Shown here one piece after another: positions 23,400-33,208 of a stretch of DNA of 64,000 nt (positions are counted from its first letter, which is position 1; every line of letters starts with the position of its first letter). The stretch lies in the NCBI GenBank assembly GCA_030142905.1, contig JASJOG010000518.1:62001-126000 (forward strand), given 5' to 3'. Origin of the DNA: Heliopora coerulea (taxonomy: Eukaryota > Cnidaria > Anthozoa > Scleralcyonacea > Helioporidae). The notes below the pieces were generated by a model. The model saw nothing but the letters and a program-made list of their open reading frames with translations. It was not told the DNA's origin and did not search any database. The translations under genes and the position numbers were made by a program.

Positions 23400-24005
23400 T
23401 ATGATGGATTAGACGAAAGAAAAATGTTTATTAATTCCATGAGCATCAATTGTTCCAAGCTTGAAAATAAGGCGTTCCTGTCTTTTACGGCTATCATTAT
23501 CCCCTCGGAAATTGGTGAAATGGTGCAATTTTTCTTATCTCAAAACTAGTGGTTCGTATCATGGAATGACGTGAAGCAGGCTTATTAAAATCATTTCTCC
23601 TTAAGGAACGAAGATGATTAGTAAGCATATCACTAAGAGCTCTACCATTTTCACCCATGTAGAGTGTACAACATTTACTTTTAGACATGGAGTAAATTAT
23701 GTTAGACGAAGTGCATGTGAAGTGACGCCTAATAAAGAAGGCAGAATTGGGTCCACAAATTCGGTTTATTGGATCGAGGAAAGCATACGTGTAACAAATG
23801 TCAAGAGAGCAAGAAAAGGTACCTATTGATAATGATGCATTCTTTTTATGGCACTGTGGACTAAACAGTCTCGAATGCCAGTACGTTTCGACAGTTTTCT
23901 GAGCCTTTTGGCCTTTTACACGTCTTTCAACACTGTCAAGGCAACAATTTCTTGTATTAGTTATGTGGGTCGTTTTATAGGTCGACAAGTAGATTGGTTA
24001 TAGGT
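23400..24005 (-). pseudogene. PLE GIY-YIG endonuclease fragment (family 3)
   Basis: Frame 23,988-23,497 has the Cys cluster followed by RRHFTCTSSNIIYSMSKSKC and CTLYMGENGRALSD, a recognisable but decayed GIY-YIG core (YIGE reads YMGE), then His (NHLRSLRRND). It resembles the PLE at 40,120-41,020 in the TCTSS motif. RT part and 3' motif are not visible. Confidence 0.72.
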
Positions 24006-24125
24006 AGATAGATTGGCAGGGAGATAAGTAGGTAGTCAAGCAAGGTTTATAGGCGGTTTGTTGAGTTGGTAGTTTGTAGGTACATAAGCAGGTGGATGTG
24101 TAGATAGGTAAGTGGACTGCCTGGT
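23985..24125. repeat. Degenerate GATA/GGTA repeat fragment
   Basis: Short block of GTAGATAG, GGTAGATA and related units, like those at 20,101 and 21,270. Confidence 0.5.
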
Positions 24126-24860
24126 AGGATTTGACTGCATTTTCAAGCATCATCTTACATACATCCCTCTAACATCATTTACTGCATGTAGCTGCACGCA
24201 GACAGCAAATGCTGTAAACTCTAGTGAAACTGGCCAACTTCTCTGACAGATTTGCTGAACATCTTCCTACCCGTAAGTAGCAATGATGTTTTAAAACCCA
24301 ATTTAAAAACCAGTTTAATGGACAGTTTAATAGCTACTGTATAGCTTGATTGAAATACGGTGTTAGTTTGTTATATGAAGATTACTAAAGACTTTAAGCG
24401 AAGGCCTTATAAATTAATGAATCAGTTAACAATATATTATTTACCATAAATATTGGCACCAAGACATTTTGAAATAAACAATTAATTAACATTTAACATG
24501 GCTGAATCAAGGATGAAACCAAACATGATTTTGGAATTCATTTTAGAAAGAACGTAACGTCATAAAATTTCGTATCTCACGTGGATATATACTCAACAGT
24601 TTGATCAGGTCTTAACGACGACTTTCATTTAATCAGTATCGTGCTTTAGTAATGATTGATAAAAATCATGATTCCTCAATTTGGAGTTAAGAGTAAATTT
24701 GATCCAGTGTAAAAAATAATTCTGACAAATCAGCTGGAGTCCGGCTGTTTAAGCTTTTATAGACCCAACAAATTTTATTCATCAGTTGTCTTGTGGCAAG
24801 CATTATTGGTAGTGGAAGATTTCGAGTGTCAAGGCATATTTTTAAGACCCAACCGGTACT
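24126..24860. other. Intron 4 sequence, no feature seen
   Basis: No ORF, repeat boundary or exon recognised. Confidence 0.5.
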
Positions 24861-24867
24861 TGCTGCG

Positions 24868-24965
24868 AAAAATCCAACTTTGGGCCTAACTGCTAGGAAT
24901 CGAACCTGCGACCTCGCTAATCTCGTGCGATATTCTGCCGGCCTAGCTTTGGTTACGAAATCAGT
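24868..24965 (-). repeat. tRNA-like SINE fragment
   Basis: On - there is a clear B box, GGTTCGATTCC, with an upstream GCTAGGCCGGCAGAATATC that could be a diverged A box. No complete cloverleaf is evident. The flanks were not delimited. Confidence 0.35.
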
Positions 24966-25379
24966 AATTATGATGTTGTAATACCGAAGAGTGAAAGGGT
25001 ATTACATACCGAGACTCGTTAGAATGAGAGGAGAGAAAGTAGCAATGTAACAGAGAGTGATAGAGAGAAATAGAGAGAAAAAGAGAATTTATTTTAAACT
25101 CGGAATGAAAGAAATATAGAAAAATTGCTTTTCAAAATAGTCGACAAAATATCAAGCTTATTAGAAGTATTTATGGAAGATGACCTACAGTACGATTTTC
25201 TAAGATTGCATAAAAAATATCATTACATAAGATTTTCTAATATTTGAGTGGTTAACCATTGACTGAGACACATAAATTTTCTTTCAAAAAGTGAAAGGTG
25301 CTTTTGATTTCACATCGATAGGTAACTCCACAGTTTGGTTCCTGAGAATTTGAAACTTTCTTGCGATATTCTTTGTTTG

Positions 25380-25505
25380 AAATGATCAACGAACGTTCGT
25401 GAAGCCCTAATCTCAGAGAAACGATTTCTGAGTCCCAGACGGGGATCGAACCCCCAACCTTCTGATGACCGGTAAGACGCTCTAACCACTGAGCTACCAA
25501 AACTC
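25380..25505 (-). repeat. tRNA-derived SINE, copy 1
   Basis: On - the head reads TGGTAGCTCAGTGGTTAGAGC (A box region), then GTCTTACCGGTCATCAGAAGG and GGTTCGATCCCCG (B box). The anticodon arm is imperfect (C at position 33 if the loop is CCGGTCA), so it is a SINE head and not a working tRNA. The same sequence occurs at 32,765-32,850, with its 3' part at 43,745. Confidence 0.65.
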
Positions 25506-25708
25506 AGATAGTGAGCTCAGGTGCAAGTTGGAAACGTGTGCTGCCAAAGCGGGAGCCACTATACGTAGATAATGATATTTAAATATTCAAATATTAATTA
25601 CTATATATTGTTCACAATACTTTCCGGGCCAACGAAGAGACATTCGCCATGAAGGATCTCCCAAAGATTCCTGATCCAAACAGGTCAGTCGAGATTTAAA
25701 ACAACCAA

Positions 25709-26668
25709 AGATGGACAACTTCTGACGCTTAAAAAAGGTTTAATTTAAAAACATTTCGGTCTAGGACCTTTTTCAGTCTTAGCAAAAACCCACTTGATTC
25801 CAATATTTATACTTAATTTACCACAAAATTATTGTAATGACAGAAGGTTTTTTCCTTTTGTGGTTACATTTAATCCCAATCTGCTCAATATAGATATTAT
25901 AATAAAGAAGCATTTGCATCTTTTGGAATCTTGCCCTAAACTGAAAAAATTTTTTTACAGAATTTTATTATCTCGTCTTTCCGAATATCAAAAAATCTTA
26001 GAGATCTTAGTGCCTTCGAGATTTAAGACCAAATTGTCCCAACACACTCAAACATTTGCTTTGAGGTCTTTTAAATGTTATAGAAACAGGTGTGATTTAT
26101 GCAAGAATTTTTTCACTGAATCTAAAACATTCCAAAGTTATAAAACAGGAAAAACGTATTTAATTAGATCTTCCTCTAAAAATGTGGGTCATCTAGCTTC
26201 TTGTTGGATATGTCATCTTCAGTATGTAGGCTCCACCAGAACTGAATTTAAGATCAAATTTCAAAATCATAAGTCTTAATAAGAACTAATCAGAAAGCAT
26301 GTGAAGTGGCTATACATTTTAATAGATCACCGCATGAACTTCAAGATTTTGTTTTTCAATGGATTGATCCGGTGAAATCCAGTACATCTCATGAAAATTT
26401 TGAAAACATGTTAATTACTAATGAAACTTATTGGAGCGCGCAGTTGTTTACCATTGCTACATATGGCTTAAACAAGAAGCAGGAATTTCATTCAAAAATA
26501 GGATAAACTAAAGCTAAATTTGTTTCGGTTTTATAGTTTTATACATAATTTATTGTAAATTAAATATAAATATTGGAATCAGATAGGTTTTTACTCAGAC
26601 TAAAGAAAATCCTAGACCGAAACGTTTTTAAATTAAATCTTTTTTAACCGTCAGAAGTTGTCCATCTT
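25709..26668. mobile_element. PLE fragment D with inverted tail copies at both ends
   Basis: The left end, 25,709-25,805 (AAGATGGACAACTTCTGACG...), is an inverted, diverged copy of the right end, 26,570-26,668. Both hold the tail motif: CTGAAAAAGGTCC...GACCGAAATG on - at the left, and GACTAAAGAAAATCC...GACCGAAACG on + at the right. The interior carries the PLE endonuclease part on +. Confidence 0.7.
25794..26510 (+). pseudogene. PLE GIY-YIG endonuclease fragment (family 4)
   Basis: Frames 25,794-26,279 and 26,306-26,506. The first has the Cys pair (CYRNRCDLC) and SCWICHLQYVGSTRTEF, where YVG is the YIG motif, then FQNHKS. The second is the C-terminal tail after one frame break near 26,280. 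There is no RT. The 5' end starts within the region between RT and endonuclease. Confidence 0.75.
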
Positions 26669-26689
26669 CCGTACCTTTTTACTGTTTTA

Positions 26690-26714
26690 CATATATATAT
26701 ATTTACACTATATG

Positions 26715-26749
<35 letters not shown>

Positions 26750-26755
26750 TGTTTG
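26690..26755. repeat. AT microsatellite
   Basis: Alternating AT tracts interrupted by GTAT and TTTACACT units. Confidence 0.85.
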
Positions 26756-26939
26756 GTTAGTTTTGGTAATATGAGATTAACATTATTGGTTTATTGAGAA
26801 TACCTTGTGCATTAATTGTGCAATACCTTGTGCACCACTCAATACCTTGTGCATTACTAAAACTTTATTATATTTATGTACCTGCTGGCAAGGGTATCCA
26901 TAAAAATTCATATCGAATTACGTATGATTTGATGTCGGA

Positions 26940-26985
26940 TCTTAACTGGATAGGTAGGTAGCTAGAAAGATAGGTAAGACAGGTA
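26940..26985. repeat. Short degenerate GATA/GGTA repeat
   Basis: GGATAGGTAGGTAGCTAG units; possibly the far edge of the satellite at 20,101-22,011. Confidence 0.4.
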
Positions 26986-27100
26986 CAGAAAGCTAAAGGG
27001 GAGAACTGGTTTTCAAGAAGTCATATCAAAAATATTTTTGTAAATCCAAAGCATTTTGTAGAATTTCCAATCACAATATCACTTCTACGTTTGTTCATAG

Positions 27101-27282
27101 ACTTCCAAATTTTACTGAATCCGAGAAGTTGATGATGAAAGGAACAGCGGATTTCTTTGGATTGAACCACTACTCATCGGCAATGTGTGGCTCTAAAACT
27201 ACCGCAAATGAGTCAAAAGTTCACTGGGATTATTGGTCTGACAGCGATATTTACACATTCAAAAATGCTTCATGGCTGGCAG
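27101..27282 (+). CDS. GH1 glycoside hydrolase, fourth visible exon
   Basis: Acceptor GTTCATAG, donor GTTGGT; 1 + 180 + 1 bases. It completes the AG|A Arg codon of the previous exon (PDR|LPNFTE). It reads LMMKGTADFFGLNHYSSA, the conserved KGTADFFGLNHY stretch of GH1, then a variable loop ending in ASWLA. No breaks. Confidence 0.93.
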
Positions 27283-27515
27283 GTTGGTGAACGTCATGTT
27301 CAAAAAGATGAACATCATTTGATAATACGAACAGAATGATTTATGAGGATTTTTATTGTTTAGCTACACTGTAGTTTGATGCTTTAGTTTTAAGGGGCAA
27401 AACAAAACCTTTGCTAAATGATAATTTTACGTGATGCTATATAAACTATTAGAAACCAAAATTACCCTTTGAACTACGTAAATTCACGTTTTACTTGTAC
27501 ATAAACTTTCATAAT

Positions 27516-27703
27516 AGCCGGTTCCCCTTAATATGTCAGCTGAATACAACTACCAGGAGACTTAGTGGTTTTTTTTCATTTTCATGCTAACATTGAATAC
27601 CCAAAGCGAGTGGAAAGACAACTGCTCCCATTAACTTTACAAACACGATTTCGAAAGGCATTCTGGCAGTTGTATTCAGGAGATGAATAAAGGGAACCGG
27701 CCA
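27516..27703. mobile_element. Short foldback/MITE with GGCCGGTTCCC ends
   Basis: About 186 bp with imperfect inverted ends of about 40 bases: GCCGGTTCCCCTTAATATG at 27,517 and AAAGGGAACCGGC near 27,690, including TGAATACAACT/AGTTGTATTCA. No clear target duplication and no coding capacity. Superfamily unknown. Confidence 0.55.
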
Positions 27704-29233
27704 TTGTAATATAGTTTAGGTGTACTTATCACGGACCCAACCGTTCACAACCGTCCCAGATTTTCAGTACGACCAACGGTGGACTAAGTAGAGGACAAAA
27801 GACTTAGGAAACGTCTGTTTAAGTATGAGTTTTGCAAGTATAAGTTCTAAAATTACTTATTTTAACAAATGAAAACAAAATCATATGAAAGCAACGTAAA
27901 AACAATTTCATGCTAGAACCTTCAGATATGGTTTTTACTTTTGAAAGTAACTATATCCTGGCATTTTGGTGAAAGGCAAACAGCTTCTGGATTTCTATAT
28001 TCATTGATCTATCGAGTGCTCTATGGAGATAGAAGACAAACAACGATGACTACTTTTTCTCAACAAAATACCTACCTGATAACCATACTGAATCCTGAGC
28101 AACTGTATTGAAGCATTGGCAAACTATTAATACTGACTGTTATTTGAGCCATAGGTCTTCCCCAACCCTAAAATCAAAATTATTAGTTCCTAAATTAAGT
28201 TTTAATTATGGTGCTTACTCTGTCAGAGACGAGGTTTTAGCAGTGAGCTGGAATACGTGAATATAGCCCTCGAGAGTAATGGTTTTTCTGATGACAAAAC
28301 AATACTAAAGTATCGCTCACAAAGGACAAGTGATAACAAAGATTTGAATAATATCGTCTATGTTCCAGTGTCCTACAAAATTGAAAAAAATTGATGTGAA
28401 TGTAACGAAAATGTCTACAACTCTCCACAGAAAGTGCATCTGCTAGTTTTAACTTACAAAGATAGAACCAATCAAAACTATGATGGATTCTGGTGGATGT
28501 GTACGCCATGTATAAGTGTGACATGGTATACACAAGCAAAAGCTGATCATTACCCTCCTTGCCTAGTGTGTACCATGATAAATTTTAACATTGTTAAATT
28601 GATACGCTTCTTATAAACATTTCTATTTTATTATGGAACTGACGACTTAAAGATTATAAAAGTATTGTTAATTTAAATAAGTTTAGAAACAAATTATTTG
28701 ATTTTCATAGAACAAAACTTGAAACTGAATATGTTCTTTCGGGCTAATTCAAATCTATATTTTCAAATTTCAATATTTCTATATAATTTTTGTGTGTTTA
28801 CATTATAGGAGGTAGAGTTCAATTGGCACATTATGTCCTGTTTCTTCCGCCTGCCGCTTCTATTTATTTATTTTGTTTTAATTTTTGTATATAAGTTTTG
28901 ATGCGACAAAATATTTTAAATAAATAAAAAATAAATAAAATTTCCAGTAAGAGAAGATACAGGTTGCTTAAAAGGCAGACATGAAATATCTGGTCTCCGT
29001 AAGGTCTTCGGGATGAGGACCACCTGATCAATTAAGAAATTAGACAACAGCTCAGTATAACTTAACAAAAATTTAGTGTAGCCTACAATTATTAGCGTTA
29101 ATGAAGACGTCATATTTCATTATTCTAGGGTTTTCGGAATAAATCAATCTTTCATCATTATTTACCGACTGTTATAAATTTATTGCTACAATACTTAACG
29201 TTTTTGATTCATTATATTTTGGTCAATACACAG
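27704..29233. other. Rest of intron 5, no feature assigned
   Basis: AT-rich intron; no transposon protein or terminal repeat recognised. It ends in the acceptor CACAG. Confidence 0.5.
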
Positions 29234-29467
29234 GCGCTCCTAATTGGCTGTACAAAGTTCCATTGGGACTGCGCAAACTGCTATCACATATAAAAAGAAA
29301 CTACGGTGATCCAGAGATTTATATCACGGAGAATGGATGGAGCGAAAAAGGTGAAGATCAGAGGATTGGTGAAGCTGCATTGAACGACGAAGAGAGAGTC
29401 GGTTATCTGAAAGATTACATTAATGAGGCTCTGAAAGCTACTGTGTTAGACGGAGTCAAACTAAAAG
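29234..29467 (+). CDS. GH1 glycoside hydrolase, exon with the catalytic nucleophile
   Basis: Acceptor ATACACAG, donor GTTTGT; 2 + 231 + 1 bases. It reads WLYKVPLGLRKLLSHIK, then IYITENGWSEKG and NDEERVGYLKDYINEA. The Glu of ITENG is the GH1 nucleophile. Together with the acid/base Glu in the second exon, the active-site pair is complete. Preserved frame implies selection. Confidence 0.94.
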
Positions 29468-29679
29468 GTTTGTATTTGAAAATACTAATGTACTCAAGGA
29501 GCGCTAGGTTACTATGGTCCTCCTCGCACGCTGTGCACCATGATAAATTTTCACACTGTTAGATTGATAAGTTCATTATTGCTTATTACAAGAGACTCCG
29601 CTTCAGATTGAGTAACAAAAACTAACCCAGCTCACTAATAGTATTCAGATATAATTTGATATATAATTTTAAGGCATAT

Positions 29680-29780
29680 GATATCAATTTTCACATAAGA
29701 ACTCCCTAATTTCACATATGAAATTGCTCATTTCATATATGAAAAGTCATTTCATGATAAAGGTCATATTCAATTCCAAT
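29680..29780. repeat. Cluster of TTTCAYATNTGAAA palindromes in intron 6
   Basis: Three to four short units, such as TTTCACATATGAAAT and TTTCATATATGAAAAG, spaced by about 20 bases. Purpose unknown; possibly a fragment of a palindromic repeat. Confidence 0.35.
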
Positions 29781-29806
29781 ATTTGATGTGAAATTTATCG
29801 TTCACT

Positions 29807-29835
29807 CTGATGTTACAGGTTATGTAACGAAACGT
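29807..29835 (+). ncRNA. Hammerhead-like motif in intron 6
   Basis: CTGATG, stem TTAC/GTAA around AGGTTAT, then CGAAACG. It is the copy closest to the classical CTGATGA...CGAAAC form, though the last A of the first box reads T. The flank TTAGTTATTAAACATTATT resembles the tail of foldback A, and GCTGGGC(A/T)GT follows in both. No PLE coding sequence is nearby. Confidence 0.42.
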
Positions 29836-29849
29836 TAGTTATTAAACAT

Positions 29850-31242
29850 TATTTCCATTATCAACTGATTCGTTTTTGTTTGTTTCAACTATGCTACTAA
29901 GAATAATATGCTGGGCAGTATTATTCTTGACAAGGCTGTGAACGTCTCTTGTTTCACTTCGACTTCTAGCACTAAGCGCCTCTTTACGAAAAGTGGCGCC
30001 AAACTCAGCCAGAAACAAGTCTGACACTAATTTGTAAGTATTAAGGGTATTGACTTTCAGCAGCTTCTCTCCCATGCTTCATTCATTCTGAATTTTTGAA
30101 CGGCTATTTTAAAAGCTGCTTATGGAGACAAATCATGGAATTTGCAGGATTAATAAGAAGATATTTATTGCGAGGAAGAGAAAGCAAACAGAGATTGTTG
30201 TTGATGGGGACGGAGTTAAAGATCTTGGATGTTCTTGTGATTCATCCAACTGCTGAACATTTTCTCAATCATCTGCACAGAATTTGTTGTAATAGCAGAC
30301 GGGAAAATGTGCAAAAGCCTTTCTCAAAACCCAAGTAGCCAGCTGTATATACAAATATACTTTTTGTCGTCAACACACTCATATTTCGTATGTTTTGAGT
30401 TTTTATCACAGGTGCCTATCTTCTTAAGCAAAAAATTAACATGCTTCTTGCAATCTTGGGACTCCGATAACTGAGACAAGGAATATTCAAAATTATATTT
30501 ATAAGTAATACCATGACATGAGGGAAAATATTGATTAAATGTCCCAGAAAGACGATGGACTTTTACAAACCTCCCTCGGCTTAACGGGCAATTTCATCAC
30601 TCATTTCCCTACATATCATGCTATTAGTTTTTAATACCATGATTACCGACGAAATTTAATTGGTATTGTTTGAAATTCTTTTTGGAATATTAGTATTGTT
30701 CGTGGTGGGTACCAGCCCTTGTATAACGAGATTAAGTTAATGCGTTCTGTCGTATAAAACAGTGCCCTTTTGATGTTCGCTTATACATGTTGATGAGGGA
30801 AAATTAGTAAAAGTATGCATGCTGATGAGGGAATTTAGGGATTAAATATCCACTTGAGAACAATAGAAACGGAGATCATCATTGTATTACTTATGATAAT
30901 TTATGCATTTCGAATAGCTCATGACTGGTACGACAATTTGAGTGGACAAGTGCTACAGCCGTTCTACACGCAAGAGCCAGCTGTATTTTTCAATTTAAGC
31001 CATGCTTATAATCGAATATACTGCACATTTATGATTCAGAGGCCGTCCTTCACATGAACATAATTTGCTGAATCATGAACGTCTCGCGAAAAGTTCGGCG
31101 ATTGAACTGGGCATCACAGATTTTAAACCCACTGAGGAATCCAAACAGTTATACGTGGAAAGAGTTCGAAATTATTCAAACTTTTCCACTTTCTTGCTTA
31201 AAATTCTCGCTAGAAACATACGGATCTTTTAATCCCTTGCAG
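29850..31242. other. Rest of intron 6, no feature assigned
   Basis: A few short open frames but none with recognisable domains. It ends in a TTGCAG acceptor. Confidence 0.5.
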
Positions 31243-31490
31243 GATACTTTGCTTGGTCTCTAATGGATAACTTTGAGTGGGCTTCAGGATATCATGAGCG
31301 TTTTGGATTACACAGAGTTGACTTCAAGGATCCCGAGCTAAAACAGTTGCCTAAGAGATCAGTGAAAGAATACATGACGATAGTAGCCGAGAATGGTTTT
31401 CCATCCAACACCGCAGTTAAAGTTTGTGATGCTCCCATGATTGTTGTGATTGCGATTCTGATAATAAAGAATATAGCTGTTGTGCTGTGA
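31243..31490 (+). CDS. GH1 glycoside hydrolase, last exon
   Basis: Acceptor CCCTTGCAG; 2 + 246 bases to the TGA. It reads [20 protein letters not shown], the conserved aglycone/glycone-binding WSLMDNFEW stretch, then GLHRVDF. After the barrel end comes a 19-residue hydrophobic stretch, [19 protein letters not shown], directly before the stop. This suggests a membrane anchor or GPI-attachment signal, as in membrane-linked lactase-like proteins. The visible protein is about 433 residues; a complete GH1 domain has about 470-500, so the missing N-terminus is short. Confidence 0.94.
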
Positions 31491-31712
31491 ATAGCAGAAA
31501 TTGTTCAACATCAGTCAGTTAAACGATTTTTACTCTTCAGTATATTTCTTTCTTAGCTTTTGTCAGCTTTAGCTTTATCTTTCTCATAATCTTAAGTGAG
31601 AATCCTTGGTTATTTGTGGAGAAAACATATTAAGAAAGTGTTAAACAGGAGCACAACTGTTTGAGTAAACTAGGTGAAATATTAAATTCTATGTAAACTC
31701 TGAAAAAATAAA
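31491..31712 (+). other. Probable 3' UTR with poly(A) signal
   Basis: AT-rich sequence after the stop. AATAAA at 31,707-31,712 is the first canonical signal. Confidence 0.55.
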
Positions 31713-32685
31713 AGCTGAAAGGAATTTTCATGTCAGAAAAACGAAAATTAATTGCCTTTTTTTGTTTTTAGAGATAATACAAATAATCCAGAAGTGGAAA
31801 TAATATTAAGAAAATTCAAAGAATTCCACTTACGCGACATCGCTAAAATTTAATAGATTTTTAGGCATTTCAAATTGCCATACAATGGTAAAATCATCCA
31901 CTCGATTTTGATCTTATTCAAAAATGAATTTGAAATGAGGAAGAACGGCATTCTTAGTTTGTCAATATCTTGTCTTGTTCCACAGATATTCAGGTTTTCA
32001 CAACATGCAAATTAGATACCTTACGACTCATTTACTTCACAAAGGCTAAATCAACTTTGCAAAATTAAAAATATCTCGGTAACTAAATCGTAGAAATTAT
32101 AGATATTTTGCTAGCATATGGTAATAAGTAAACTACATATCTAAGCAACTTACTTTGTTTCCATGGAAACCATTTAGTCTCATTTAGAGGACTTGGTGCT
32201 GATGACGTCAGATCGAACCATGTTGTTGATTTCACTTTGTACTGTTATGTGTTAATTTGTCGTGCTCCGTTAAGAAAATAAAGATTTCAAACGCCAAAAT
32301 CTCAATATGTCTTAAAATGATAAAACTAAATGTATTAGTTTATCCGCCTTCAATCAATGAGCTCGTCTAAGAATAGCCCGGATACATACCAGTGTATTGT
32401 ATTTCAAAGCTTTTAATCACCTTAATTTGAAATTAAGAAACAGAAATGGAGATATTATGTATTAAGTTAAAAGTAGTTTGGGACAAAAATAGTAAATATG
32501 GCAACAATCTAATAGTCACAATGCAACGTACTTTTTTATTACCATACGTTTGCCAAGTTCCAATGCTTTCAGCTACTTACTTTGCTATATTTTTCTCATT
32601 TTAATTTGTTGGAGTAGAATAACGTGATATAGTGCCTTATTTGCAATTTTCAAAACTTTCAGAGCGGATGTCACTAAATATTGTA
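31713..32685. other. Intergenic, no feature seen
   Basis: No coding or repeat structure recognised. Confidence 0.5.
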
Positions 32686-32686
32686 A

Positions 32687-33007
32687 ACAGTTTGATGTTT
32701 GAGAAACGTGGGAGCTTGGATATATTAAGGTAGATGAGCGATCTTCAAGCTCCATACTCAGAAAACGATTTCTGAGCCCCAGACGGGGATCGAACCCGCA
32801 ACCTTCTGATGACCGGTTAGACGCTCTAACCATTGAGCTACCGAGACTCAGATGGTAAGCTAAGGTGCAAATTCAATATATATGTGCGACCTAAGCGGAA
32901 GCCACTATATATTAATAATGATTGAAACAGTTTGATGTTTGAGAAACGTGAGAGCTTGGATATATTAAGGTAGATGAGCGAGTTTCAAGCTCCATACTCA
33001 GAAAATG
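32687..33007 (-). repeat. tRNA-derived SINE, copy 2, with duplicated body
   Basis: A tRNA-like head on - (32,765-32,850: GGTAGCTCAATGGTTAGAGC, GGTTCGATCCCCG) is flanked by two copies of the same roughly 78-base body (32,687-32,765 and 32,928-33,006; CAGTTTGATGTTTGAGAAACG in both). So either two SINEs overlap or the body was duplicated. The CR1-like LINE begins immediately next to the second body. Confidence 0.65.
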
Positions 33008-33208
33008 ATTGAATGAATGAATGAATGTAACTTTATTTAAACACGCTACCCTCATCATCAAATGATGGTTTTCGTGAGGGGCGTCACACAAATACAAAGA
33101 ATTCATATAAAGAAATAATCTAAGTCCTAAGGTATAAAAAAGTTTAAAAAGATAAAATTCGACGACGCTCGACGTCTGACTCAGTCAAACACTTTTTGAA
33201 TCAGATTT

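Noticed and set aside
25430..25500. tRNA gene
   Set aside because: A and B boxes are present but the anticodon arm is mismatched and the same sequence with a tail recurs at 32,765 and 43,745, so it is a SINE.
30096..30338. 80-codon ORF in intron 6
   Set aside because: No known domain, no repeat copy, and inside an intron of an intact gene.
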